9,046 nucleotides of DNA from CAIVAT01 sp964628215 (GCA_964628215.1 CAZVNF010000155.1:1-9046), one strand, 5' to 3'; shown: positions 1-7,811, numbered from the stretch's first letter. Translations and numbers: made by a program. Notes: generated by a model from the letters alone, not told the origin.

Positions 1-2115
1 TTACTTGAAATTCATTCCCAGGTTAAAGAAAACAAAGGACCAAAGGTCGGTGGTTTCATCAATCAGTTTTGCGGTTGGCTTGCCGGCGCCGTGTCCGGCT
101 TTGGTTTCAATGCGGACCAAAACCGGGTTGCTTCCTGCTTGTTTGGCCTGCAGTGTCGCCATAAATTTAAAGGTATGCGCCGGAACCACCCTGTCGTCGT
201 GATCGCCTGTAAATGCCAGTGTTGCCGGGTATTCAGCACTGTCTTTAAGGTTATGCAGCGGCGAATACCTGCTAAGGTAATCAAAGGCCTCCTTCGTTTC
301 ACTGGTGCCGTAATCGCTGGCCCAGGCCCAACCGATGGTAAACTTGTGGTAGCGAAGCATATCGAGCACCCCCACCTGCGGTATGGCTACTTTGAATAGC
401 CCGGGGCGTTGCGTCATACACGCACCTACCAGCAATCCGCCATTCGATCCGCCCATGATGGCCAGGTGCTCGGGTGAGGTATATTTTTCGGCGATCAGGT
501 ATTCTGCCGCTGAGATGAAATCATCGAAAACATTCTGCTTTTTTTCTTTTATGCCGGCCTTATGCCAGTCCTCGCCATATTCGCCACCACCTCTGAGGTT
601 CGCCACGGCATACACTCCCCCGTTTTCAAGAAAAAGCACCCTGCTCAGACTGAAATTCGGGGTAAGGCTTACATTGAATCCGCCATACCCGTACAACATC
701 ACCGGGTTGGCTCCATTCAACTCCAGTCCTTTTTTGTGAATGATGAATAATGGAATCGTGGTTTTATCTTTTCCGGAATAAAAGATTTGTTTCACCTCAT
801 AAAGATCAGGGTTGAAATCAATCTCCGGCCGGTTGTAAATCGTCGATTTATTTTGTGCAAGGTCGTATTTGTATATTGTTAATGGAAATGTGAATGAAGA
901 ATAGCCATAAAAAGCCACATTTTCCCCTTTCTTCCCGCTGAACCCGGCCAGGGTGCCAATGCCCGGCAGGTTCATCTCTTGCAGAAACTTCCCGTCAAGG
1001 CTGTAAATGAAAGCTTTTGATGTGGCATTCTGCATATATTCCGCTACCAGTACACTCCCTGCCAGACTTACCGATTCGAGCACGTCATCCCGTTCGGGTA
1101 TAAGGGTCTTCCAATTTCCAGGTTCAGGGTTTGCAGGATCCATCAGGATCAGTCTCTTTTTAGGTGCCTTGTGATTGGTTACCATAAGCAGCTTATCCCC
1201 TACATTATCCACTACACCATATTCATAATCAAACCCTTCGGCAAGCATCCTGAAAGGCATTTCAGGTTTTGAAAGATCACGAAAATACAAGGCAGTTCCG
1301 CTGGTGGATTCAGATTCGTATAAGATTAAAAAGCGCTGATCATCGGTTACCGACGCCCCATAATTCCGCAGAGGATATTTCAGGTTCTGGTAAATCAGTT
1401 TGTCTGCCTGCTGACTTGTCCCAACGGTATGATAATAAACCTTTTGAAATTCATTTTTATTCGAGAGCTCCATTCCTTTTCCTGGCGCCTCATAGCGACT
1501 GTAATAAAACCCATTGTTTTGCCAGGACATTCCCGAAAACTTCACCCATTTGAGTGTATCCGGCAAAAGCCTGCCCGATTCAATTTCCAGCACAAGAACT
1601 TCATTCCAGTCAGACCCGCTCCGTGCAATGCTGTAGGCAAGGTATTTCCCGTCGTGCGACACAGATGTGCCAGCCAGTGCGATGGTCCCGTCCTCAGAAA
1701 GTTTATTCGGATCGAGCAGAACCCTGATATCCCCCTCCAGCCCTTTTCTGACATAGAGTAAGGATTGGTTCTGCAGTCCGTCATTTTTAAAGAAAAAATA
1801 ATTATCTCCTTCCTTAAAAGGAACGCCAAACCTGGGATAATTCCACATTTTAGTCAGTCGTTCCCTGATTTTTTCACGGAAAGGAATTTTTGACAGATAA
1901 TCATTGGTAACCGTATTTTCAGCCTTAACCCATGCTGCAGTCTCTGCGGAAGTATCATTTTCAAGCCACCTGTAAGGGTCTGGGATTTTGATGCCAAAAT
2001 AGGTATCAACCGTGTCTGTTTTCTTTGTTTCAGGATACTTGATCACGTTTTTTTGCTTGCAGGAATTCATGGCTAAAATTAAGACAACAAGAGAGAGAAT
2101 CGAACTGGTTTTCAT
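1..2115 (-). CDS. Prolyl oligopeptidase (family S9A), predicted lipoprotein
   Basis: This is a serine peptidase that cleaves short peptides after proline; the signal peptide suggests action in the periplasm or at the outer membrane. Numbering from the upstream GTG at 2136 (711 residues), the N-terminal family motif PDPYRWLEN is at 52-60, a beta-propeller-like region follows to about 440, and the alpha/beta-hydrolase domain fills the rest. The triad is visible: Ser564 in GGSNGG, Asp647 in GDHDDRV and His682 in AGHGAGK. Trp605 and Arg649 match the family's proline-binding tryptophan and substrate-binding arginine. I prefer the ATG at 2115 (704 residues) because MKTSSILSLVVLIL followed by AMNSC then makes a compact lipoprotein signal; Met at -3 of the Cys is atypical, so plain secretion is possible. 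The length is normal for the family and the stop is at bases 1-3, so the gene is complete. It is divergent from the gene at 2202. Confidence 0.95.
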   Translation of the reverse strand: MKTSSILSLVVLILAMNSCKQKNVIKYPETKKTDTVDTYFGIKIPDPYRWLENDTSAETAAWVKAENTVTNDYLSKIPFREKIRERLTKMWNYPRFGVPFKEGDNYFFFKNDGLQNQSLLYVRKGLEGDIRVLLDPNKLSEDGTIALAGTSVSHDGKYLAYSIARSGSDWNEVLVLEIESGRLLPDTLKWVKFSGMSWQNNGFYYSRYEAPGKGMELSNKNEFQKVYYHTVGTSQQADKLIYQNLKYPLRNYGASVTDDQRFLILYESESTSGTALYFRDLSKPEMPFRMLAEGFDYEYGVVDNVGDKLLMVTNHKAPKKRLILMDPANPEPGNWKTLIPERDDVLESVSLAGSVLVAEYMQNATSKAFIYSLDGKFLQEMNLPGIGTLAGFSGKKGENVAFYGYSSFTFPLTIYKYDLAQNKSTIYNRPEIDFNPDLYEVKQIFYSGKDKTTIPLFIIHKKGLELNGANPVMLYGYGGFNVSLTPNFSLSRVLFLENGGVYAVANLRGGGEYGEDWHKAGIKEKKQNVFDDFISAAEYLIAEKYTSPEHLAIMGGSNGGLLVGACMTQRPGLFKVAIPQVGVLDMLRYHKFTIGWAWASDYGTSETKEAFDYLSRYSPLHNLKDSAEYPATLAFTGDHDDRVVPAHTFKFMATLQAKQAGSNPVLVRIETKAGHGAGKPTAKLIDETTDLWSFVFFNLGMNFK

Positions 2116-2201
2116 TGGTTTATTCTTTAATTTCACATTAATGTCTTATTTCGATGTACCAATATCAATTTTTGCAGTAAATTTATACCATTAATTTGAT
2201 A
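2116..2201. promoter_or_regulatory. Divergent intergenic spacer with a weak -7 candidate
   Basis: This AT-rich spacer separates the minus-strand peptidase from the plus-strand repeat-protein gene and must hold start signals for both unless transcripts enter from outside. On the plus strand, TTAATTTG at 2191-2198 differs by one base from the Bacteroidota -7 box TAnnTTTG, and TTTG at 2171-2174 could serve as -33 element, though the 16-bp gap is short. If used, the transcript would start near 2204 and would favour the ATG at 2226 of the downstream gene. I see no matching -7 box on the minus strand. No Shine-Dalgarno sequence precedes either start, which is normal for this phylum. Confidence 0.25.
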
Positions 2202-2933
2202 ATGACCCTGACAACAACTGATTTAATGGAGAAAAAAACGAAAAGCATTACCGTTACCCAATATGATTATATTCTCAGGAATGTAAATGATGAGGAGGTG
2301 GATATCCATGGACACCCAAACCATTATATAGAATATGACAAGGATGGACATACCCTGAAGGAGACCAAATACAGCCGCCAGGGGGAGTTCGAGGAGATGG
2401 TTGTTTATGCATATGATGACCAGGGCAACCTCTGTTGTGAATCCTATTATCCCGCAGAAGATGAAATTGCCGAAGAGAAGACATACATCAGAAATGAAGC
2501 CGGGCAGGTGGTCAGCGCACTGAAAAAATACCAGGATGGATCCCTTGATACGATCAGTTATGAATACAATTCAGCAGGTGAACTGATAAAACTCACTACT
2601 ACCACCGATGAAGGAGAGGTAGAACAGGTTGAAACTTTCAGCTGGGAAAACGGGGTGCTTGTGGACCATCTTACAGTTGATGAATCCGGCGAAGCAGTCG
2701 AAGAACCTGATGCCGGCAATATCAAACCGGGTGAATCCCGTATTACGCGTAATGAGCAGGGACAGGTAATTACAGAAGAAGAACTGGACGAGACCGGCGA
2801 AGTTTATATGACGGTTAACCGCAGTTATGATGAATACGGACTGGCAAGGGAAGTGGAGGTATTCATCGATGGACAGGGAAGGGCAATCAGCCGCCATTAT
2901 TTTCTTAAATATGAGTATACATTCTATGAATAA
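2202..2933 (+). CDS. Uncharacterised acidic YD-like repeat protein
   Basis: I do not recognise a named family. The protein (243 residues from the ATG at 2202) has no signal peptide or membrane segment and is rich in Glu and Asp. Residues 42-233 consist of about seven imperfect units of roughly 25 residues beginning near 42, 69, 95, 120, 146, 180 and 207. Each starts with aromatic-x-(Tyr/Asn/Trp)-(Asp/Asn/Glu) and then Gly plus a hydrophobic residue, for example YAYDDQGNL, YIRNEAGQV, YEYNSAGEL and ITRNEQGQV, with a second acidic-Gly turn (DGS, DEGE, DESGE, DETGE) half-way. This resembles the beta-hairpin YD repeats of RHS/wall-associated proteins, but it is far shorter and has no toxin or core domain. 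The start is uncertain: TTG 2196, ATG 2202 and ATG 2226 are in frame without clear ribosome-binding sites. It lies 17 bp before the lipoprotein gene, so co-transcription is likely. Confidence 0.8.
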   Translation: MTLTTTDLMEKKTKSITVTQYDYILRNVNDEEVDIHGHPNHYIEYDKDGHTLKETKYSRQGEFEEMVVYAYDDQGNLCCESYYPAEDEIAEEKTYIRNEAGQVVSALKKYQDGSLDTISYEYNSAGELIKLTTTTDEGEVEQVETFSWENGVLVDHLTVDESGEAVEEPDAGNIKPGESRITRNEQGQVITEEELDETGEVYMTVNRSYDEYGLAREVEVFIDGQGRAISRHYFLKYEYTFYE

Positions 2934-2950
2934 TCAACGTTATTAACTGC

Positions 2951-3937
2951 ATGAAAAAACACCTCCTAATATTAATCTGCTCAGTTTTCCTATTCCCGGT
3001 TGCAGGATGCAAGAAGAAATCATTTGACCCAACAACAAAAAGCCAGGAAGATTTCATAGGAACCTGGAAAGGTGGGATATCTACGTTTAAAAACAACCAG
3101 CTGTTAAAGGAATACGGAACCATGGTTATCTATCCAAACGGGACAAACAGCATGCTCTCCGGCATTCTGTTCATGTCAGAAACCAGTGTTTTTCATGAAT
3201 TCCAGTTTGTTGACGGTACTCTGTATTTCAAAGTTGACAACAACGATCCGGAAAACCCAACCTGCCAGAACTGGAGCCTCGGGGGTTTTGCGCAATTTTC
3301 TGAGGAAGGTAAACTGGATATCACCATCACCGGAAATGAATGCGGGCAACATGGCAACGAATTTGTGAACTGGGTTGGCAGTATGTCGCAGTACCCGGTT
3401 TCGCAGGACTCATTGAAGTACTTCAATTTTGCAAAAACAGGGAATTCATGGACCTACACGGTTACCCTGAAAGATGGTACCTCCTGCGAGGTTCAAAAGC
3501 AAATCAGCAGTGTTTCACAAAGTTATCTTTTTGGCGGGGCAATTTCTCAAACCTGCGGATGGTCAGGACAAACCCGGCAATTCAGCTGGAATGTGAATCC
3601 CGCCGATTTTTCAATTATCAATGACTCTACATTAAGTATCAAGCCATTTACTTTTCCGATAAATGCCAAGCCAGGAGTAGTATACAGTACTTTTCGCAAT
3701 AATGACACGATCACAGTTACCCTGCTCGATACCAATTATGTAGTGGTGACACCGGCCGGTGATTTTACCTGTTTTCGCTACAGGTACACGGAACCTGACT
3801 ATGCCGACTCGATTAAAGTAACAAAAACAGCCTACCTTTGGTTAAACAACAGGTATGGTGTTATCAAACAGGAAGTTGTAAACCCGGTTGATTCAACCGA
3901 TGTTCAACTCCAGGTGCTTTCGACAAAGAATTTCTAA
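2951..3937 (+). CDS. Two-domain secreted lipoprotein of unknown function
   Basis: The 328-residue protein starts with a clear lipoprotein signal: MKKH, a hydrophobic stretch at 5-16 and the lipobox PVAGC with the lipidated Cys at 20, followed by KKK. The mature part looks like two beta-rich domains. Residues 33-147 begin FIGTWKGGIS, a beginning seen in lipocalin-like small domains. Residues 155-328 run from FAKTGNSWTYTV to YVVVTPAGDFTCFRYRY (263-279) and LWLNNRYGVIKQEV (296-309); the pattern 'VxTPAGxFxC ... YGVIKxE' recalls secreted beta-sandwich domains of the DUF3108/TapB-like type, by eye only. Cys105 and Cys131, and Cys179 and Cys202, could form one disulfide in each domain, with Cys274 left over. 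It sits 17 bp after the repeat-protein gene and ends 9 bp from the convergent hutU stop. Function unknown; location at a membrane surface is the safe inference. Confidence 0.85.
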   Translation: MKKHLLILICSVFLFPVAGCKKKSFDPTTKSQEDFIGTWKGGISTFKNNQLLKEYGTMVIYPNGTNSMLSGILFMSETSVFHEFQFVDGTLYFKVDNNDPENPTCQNWSLGGFAQFSEEGKLDITITGNECGQHGNEFVNWVGSMSQYPVSQDSLKYFNFAKTGNSWTYTVTLKDGTSCEVQKQISSVSQSYLFGGAISQTCGWSGQTRQFSWNVNPADFSIINDSTLSIKPFTFPINAKPGVVYSTFRNNDTITVTLLDTNYVVVTPAGDFTCFRYRYTEPDYADSIKVTKTAYLWLNNRYGVIKQEVVNPVDSTDVQLQVLSTKNF

Positions 3938-3946
3938 GAAAAATTA

Positions 3947-5944
3947 TTATAGTCCGCTGATCAGCGTGTCGTCGACCAGGTTGGGTAAGGTTACCCGCAA
4001 ACCAGGTTCATCCTGCATTGCCCGTTTGATGGCAAAAATGGCCTCTTCATTGCGGGCCCATGCCCGGCGTGCAATACCGTTGTTCACATCCCAATGAAGC
4101 ATCATACGCAGGCGGCGGGAAGAATCGGCGGTTCCATCAAGCAACATGCCAAATCCTCCATTGATCACTTCGCCCCAGCCAACACCCCCTCCATTGTGAA
4201 TAGAAACCCAGGTTGCCCCTCTGAATCCGTCACCAATTACGTTCTGGATGGCCATATCTGCCGTAAAACCTGAACCATCATAAATATTAGAGGTTTCCCT
4301 GTAGGGGGAATCGGTTCCTGAAACATCGTGATGATCACGCCCCAGGACAATCGGAGCGGAAATGTGCCCGCTCTGAATGGCCTCGTTGAATGCAGCGGCA
4401 ATCTTTGTCCGGCCTTCACAATCGGCATAAAGAATGCGGGCCTGTGAGCCCACAACCAGCTTGTTTTTCCCTGCTTCACGGATCCAATGTATATTATCAC
4501 GCATCTGCAGTTCCGTTTCTTTTGGAGAACGGGCGGCAATCTCTTCCAGCACATTCGCTGCAATCATATCAGATTTTGCAAGGTCTTCCGGCTTTCCGGA
4601 TGTACAAACCCAGCGGAACGGACCAAACCCATAATCAAAAAACAGGGGGCCCATGATATCCTGAACATAGGACGGATAGAGGAAAGAGCCGTCTGCTTTC
4701 ATCACGTTCGCACCGGCACGCGACGCTTCCAGCAGGAAGGCATTGCCATAATCCCAGAAATACATGCCATTCTCTGCCATGGAATTGATGGCAACCACCT
4801 GGCGACGCAACGATTCCTGCACTGCCAGCCTGAATTTCTCCGGGTCCTTTACCATCAGGGCATTCGACTCCTCAAAGGTAAGTCCCGCCGGGTAATACCC
4901 ACCCGACCAGGGATTGTGCAGGGACGTTTGATCAGATCCCAGTTCAATCTGCAACCTGTGATCGGCAAAATACTCCCATAAATCAACAATATTGCCCTGG
5001 TAAGCAAGCGAAACAGGCTCCCTGTTGCATACCGCCTGCATCATCCGGCGCACCAGTTCACCCAGGTCGGTGTAAACTTCATCCACCCAGCCCTGCTCAT
5101 GCCTCTTTTTAACTACCAGCGGGTTGATTTCAGCCACCACTGCAATTGCTCCGGCAATTACGGCTGCTTTTGCCTGCGCACCCGACATGCCGCCAAGTCC
5201 GGAGGTAACAAATACAGTTCCGCCAATGCTGTCGGCTGAAACTTTACGTGCAGCATTCAAAATGGTTATCGTGGTACCATGCACAATTCCCTGGGGGCCG
5301 ATATACATGTAGGAACCGGCTGTCATCTGGCCGTATTGTGTAACACCCAGGGCATTGAATCGTTCCCAGTCATCCGGTTTTGAATAGTTCGGGATCATCA
5401 TCCCGTTGGTTACCACCACACGGGGAGCATCTTTGTGCGACGGGAACAATCCCATCGGATGGCCTGAATACATGGCCAGGGTTTGCTCATCGGTCATGGT
5501 GGCAAGGTACTGCATGGTAAGCAGGTACTGCGCCCAGTTCTGGAAAACCGCGCCATTGCCGCCGTATGTGATCAGTTCGTGCGGATGTTGCGCCACAGCC
5601 GGATCAAGGTTATTTTGTATCATCAGCATGATCGATGCAGCCTGCAACGAACGATGAGGGTAATCATAAATATTGCGGGCATGCAACGGGTACGCCGGTC
5701 GGAAACGATACATGTAGATACGGCCGTACTTCCTCAGTTCCTCTGCAAATTCAGGGGCTAATACAACATGATGTTTCGGGTCAAAATACCTCAGGGCATT
5801 TCTCAGGGCAAGTTGCTTTTCATCTGCTGTGAGGATATCCTTACGCACCGGCGCATGGTTTACTGAAGGATCAAAGGAAGGCAATGCTGGTAATTCGTCA
5901 GGAATGCCTTGAAGGATGGTATTTTTAAAATCGGTTGTTTCCAT
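3947..5944 (-). CDS. hutU: Urocanate hydratase (urocanase), long form
   Basis: The enzyme adds water to urocanate to give 4-imidazolone-5-propanoate, the second step of histidine degradation, using tightly bound NAD+ in the cytoplasm. The 665-residue protein shows family landmarks in order: LITYGGNG (125-131), SGLGGMSGAQ of the NAD-binding fold (248-257), GFGPFRWVCTSG (439-450), APIVLGRDHHD (530-540), ATWVSIHNGGGVGWGE (577-592). Classical bacterial HutU proteins are about 550-560 residues; this one has an extra N-terminal part and insertions and resembles, as I recall it, the longer eukaryotic UROC1 type. The usual signature FQGLPARICW reads VVGSQARILY here (497-506), so the position of the bacterial active-site Cys is Leu505. 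The frame is intact and other motifs are strong, so I regard it as functional. No hutH, hutI, hutG or ftcD gene is in the window. The 109 bp upstream carry an 8-bp repeat array. Confidence 0.97.
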   Translation of the reverse strand: METTDFKNTILQGIPDELPALPSFDPSVNHAPVRKDILTADEKQLALRNALRYFDPKHHVVLAPEFAEELRKYGRIYMYRFRPAYPLHARNIYDYPHRSLQAASIMLMIQNNLDPAVAQHPHELITYGGNGAVFQNWAQYLLTMQYLATMTDEQTLAMYSGHPMGLFPSHKDAPRVVVTNGMMIPNYSKPDDWERFNALGVTQYGQMTAGSYMYIGPQGIVHGTTITILNAARKVSADSIGGTVFVTSGLGGMSGAQAKAAVIAGAIAVVAEINPLVVKKRHEQGWVDEVYTDLGELVRRMMQAVCNREPVSLAYQGNIVDLWEYFADHRLQIELGSDQTSLHNPWSGGYYPAGLTFEESNALMVKDPEKFRLAVQESLRRQVVAINSMAENGMYFWDYGNAFLLEASRAGANVMKADGSFLYPSYVQDIMGPLFFDYGFGPFRWVCTSGKPEDLAKSDMIAANVLEEIAARSPKETELQMRDNIHWIREAGKNKLVVGSQARILYADCEGRTKIAAAFNEAIQSGHISAPIVLGRDHHDVSGTDSPYRETSNIYDGSGFTADMAIQNVIGDGFRGATWVSIHNGGGVGWGEVINGGFGMLLDGTADSSRRLRMMLHWDVNNGIARRAWARNEEAIFAIKRAMQDEPGLRVTLPNLVDDTLISGL
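3955..3966. terminator. Palindrome at the end of hutU, weak terminator candidate
   Basis: CGCTGATCAGCG is a perfect 12-bp palindrome inside the last hutU codons. Read on the minus strand it is followed after a short AT-rich gap by ATTTTTC around 3937-3943, a short T-run. A hairpin would have only four base pairs around a GATC loop, so this is a poor intrinsic terminator. No better stem-loop is visible in the 9-bp gap between the convergent lipoprotein and hutU genes. Confidence 0.15.
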
Positions 5945-5962
5945 ACAAAAAGTGTTGATTTA

Positions 5963-6050
5963 CGTGGTTACTTTGTCACTTTGTCACTTTGTTACTTTGT
6001 CACCTTGTCACTTTGTCACTTTATCACTCGGGTACTTGGTTATTTGGTAA
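5963..6050. repeat. Tandem array of an 8-bp unit (CTTTGTCA) upstream of hutU
   Basis: From 5971 to 6026 there are seven head-to-tail octamers: CTTTGTCA twice, CTTTGTTA, CTTTGTCA, CCTTGTCA, CTTTGTCA and CTTTATCA. Four are exact and the others differ at one base. Decayed copies continue in phase on the right (CTCGGGTA, CTTGGTTA, TTTGGTAA to 6050) and one on the left (CGTGGTTA at 5963), giving about eleven units. The array fills most of the 109-bp gap between the sigma-factor stop (6054) and the hutU start (5944). On the hutU-coding strand the unit reads TGACAAAG. Such a simple-sequence tract can change length by replication slippage; whether it affects hutU expression is not visible from one sequence. 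Confidence 0.9.
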
Positions 6051-6053
6051 ATC

Positions 6054-6662
6054 TCATATCCGTTCCTCTATCGACTTGAGTATCTGAAAAAGAAATTCCC
6101 TGGCCCGGAAAAGCTGCGCTTTCACTGTTCCCAAAGGAAGATTCAATTCAACAGCAATCTCTTCATACGACCATTCCTTAAAGTACCTTAACTCTATCAT
6201 CAGGCGGTAATGGGGTTTAAGCCTCTCCACAACCTCATGCATCAGTTGGATCTTCTGCTTCTCAATTATTTTCTCTTCGGGATCAAGGCCGGTGAATGGG
6301 ATATTAGACGAAGCATTTATAGATTCTCCATCCTCATCAAAAAAATTATCCGTAAAATGAATCCGGTTATTTTTCCGTAAAAAATCGATGCAGTTGTTGG
6401 CCCCGATTTTAAAAAGCCATGTGCTGAAGGCAAAGTCGGGTGTATACTGGTGGATGTTTTTAAATGCCCGGCCAAATGCTTCAATCGTAAGATCTTCTGC
6501 ATCAGTAGTATTGCTGGTCATTTTCAGCATCATGAAATAGAGTGTATCACGGTATTTATTTAGTAATTCAGCATAGGCATGCTGATCCCCATGATCGCGG
6601 GCCCTTAGAACCAGGAGATAATCCTGCTGTGCCTTTTCTGTTAAATGAGACGTTATTTCCAT
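6054..6662 (-). CDS. RNA polymerase sigma factor, ECF (sigma-70) family
   Basis: The 202-residue protein has the two-domain layout of ECF sigma factors, which direct RNA polymerase to a specific promoter set. Region 2 spans about 27-97, including the DAEDLTIEAFGRAFKN segment (54-69) and FSTWLFKIGANNCIDFLRK (79-97), which holds the -10 recognition helix. An acidic linker follows (about 106-132). Region 4 spans about 140-192, with the helix-turn-helix WSYEEIAVELNLPLGTVKAQLFRAREFL at 164-191. No transmembrane segment or extra C-terminal domain is present. Its ATG at 6660-6662 overlaps the stop of the upstream glycosyltransferase gene by 10 bp, so the pair is probably translationally coupled. Unlike many Bacteroidota ECF genes, it has no adjacent FecR-type anti-sigma or SusC/TonB receptor gene. 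Its target promoters cannot be told from the sequence. Confidence 0.95.
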   Translation of the reverse strand: MEITSHLTEKAQQDYLLVLRARDHGDQHAYAELLNKYRDTLYFMMLKMTSNTTDAEDLTIEAFGRAFKNIHQYTPDFAFSTWLFKIGANNCIDFLRKNNRIHFTDNFFDEDGESINASSNIPFTGLDPEEKIIEKQKIQLMHEVVERLKPHYRLMIELRYFKEWSYEEIAVELNLPLGTVKAQLFRAREFLFQILKSIEERI

Positions 6663-7786
6663 CGGGTAGGTTTTCGAATGATATTGGAAACAAATACGCC
6701 TCCGTTAAACAGGAGTATGAATATTTCATAAAAGGGCAAAAAAGGTACCAGGTCCTTTTCATTTAACTGGCGCAGGCACCGGGCAAATACAACATAATGC
6801 ACGATTGTGCGGAGCAGGAAAATCCCGGCTACCGGAATTACCGACCAGTTAAGCGACAGCATCAGAACAAAAAGCACATAAAAAGCCACCTGGCTGAACG
6901 AATATACTCCAAGGAGCAGTTTGTGCCGGAATTTATAGAGATGGCTGGTTGCAAGGTGTCGTTTTTTTTGAGTAATCCAATTGCCAAAGGTTTGCTTCGG
7001 GTCAGAAAAAGTATAGCTGTCGGGATGTACTGTAATGGCTGTATTAGACCGGGTTGCCACACGGTTGATAAAGAGGTCGTCATCGCCGGAGCGAATGCGG
7101 TAATGGGAGATGAAACCCTGGTTTTTATAAAAAACCTGTTTCAGGTAAGATAAATTCCTTCCAACACCCATATAGGGAATACCGGCCAGTGCATACGAAA
7201 GGTACTGAATGGCAATATGAGCTGTATCAAACCTGATAAGCTTATTGAGCAGGCCTTCTTCACGGTTATACGGGCCGTATCCCAGCACCACTTCGGTTTT
7301 TGGCGTAAATGCAGATTGCATGTGCCTGATCCAGTCTTTGGATGCCGGTTTACAATCGGCATCTGTTAAAAGCACCAGGTCATATTTTGCTGATTTAATC
7401 CCGATCGAAAGGGGGAATTTTTTTCCTGAGAAAAAATTGAGGTCCTCCCTGATATATATGTTGGAAAGATGCGGGTACTTTTCCTCCAAACGGGTGAGCA
7501 GGTATTGCGTATCATCATCGGAAGAGTGGTTTACCACCAATACCTCATACTTTGAATAATCCTGTTCAAGAATTACCGGCAGTGTGTCCTTCAGGTGGTG
7601 ATACTCATTATGGGCGCAGATGACAACGGATACTCCTTTATCGGCCACCTTTTGTTCAGAATGCCTGTAACGGGCAAGTCTCCAGAAAACAACCCAGTAA
7701 AAAACCTGTTGCAATAGAAAGACAAATACAAATAAGCCTAACAAAACAAGTGGAATGAATTCTCTATTTAACAGGATATCAATCAT
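6653..7786 (-). CDS. Membrane-anchored family 2 glycosyltransferase
   Basis: This is a GT-A fold enzyme that transfers a sugar from an activated donor, probably to a membrane-bound acceptor at the inner face of the cytoplasmic membrane. The 377-residue protein has one N-terminal membrane helix (about 11-36), then the nucleotide-binding start GVSVVICAHNE (51-61), the metal-binding DxD motif in TDADC (Asp142 and Asp144), a GDDD catalytic-base region (234-237) and QKKRHLAT (273-280), which stands where processive enzymes carry QxxRW. Two or three further helices lie at about 290-312, 316-335 and 347-369. This helix-catalytic domain-helices layout is common in enzymes for envelope glycolipids or exopolysaccharide; acceptor and sugar are unknown. 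It is first in a unit with the ECF sigma gene, with a 10-bp overlap, and is divergent from tgt. Confidence 0.92.
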   Translation of the reverse strand: MIDILLNREFIPLVLLGLFVFVFLLQQVFYWVVFWRLARYRHSEQKVADKGVSVVICAHNEYHHLKDTLPVILEQDYSKYEVLVVNHSSDDDTQYLLTRLEEKYPHLSNIYIREDLNFFSGKKFPLSIGIKSAKYDLVLLTDADCKPASKDWIRHMQSAFTPKTEVVLGYGPYNREEGLLNKLIRFDTAHIAIQYLSYALAGIPYMGVGRNLSYLKQVFYKNQGFISHYRIRSGDDDLFINRVATRSNTAITVHPDSYTFSDPKQTFGNWITQKKRHLATSHLYKFRHKLLLGVYSFSQVAFYVLFVLMLSLNWSVIPVAGIFLLRTIVHYVVFARCLRQLNEKDLVPFLPFYEIFILLFNGGVFVSNIIRKPTRWK

Positions 7787-7811
7787 TAAGCAAAATCAAG
7801 TTATTTTGTGA

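Noticed and set aside
383..739. 118-codon plus-strand open frame
   Set aside because: It is antisense to the prolyl oligopeptidase catalytic domain and has no features of its own.
2202..2933. RHS/YD toxin or contact-dependent inhibition gene
   Set aside because: The protein is about 240 residues, with no RHS core motif, toxin domain or export signal, and no immunity gene beside it.
4427..4456. Urocanase as a decayed gene because of the altered signature
   Set aside because: The frame is intact over 665 codons and all other family motifs are well conserved, which fits a divergent branch better than decay.
4487..4981. 164-codon open frame on the plus strand
   Set aside because: It lies wholly antisense within hutU, whose product is strongly conserved, and its translation shows no recognisable motif.
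5963..6050. CRISPR-like array
   Set aside because: The unit is only 8 bp, copies are directly adjacent with no spacers, and no cas gene is nearby.
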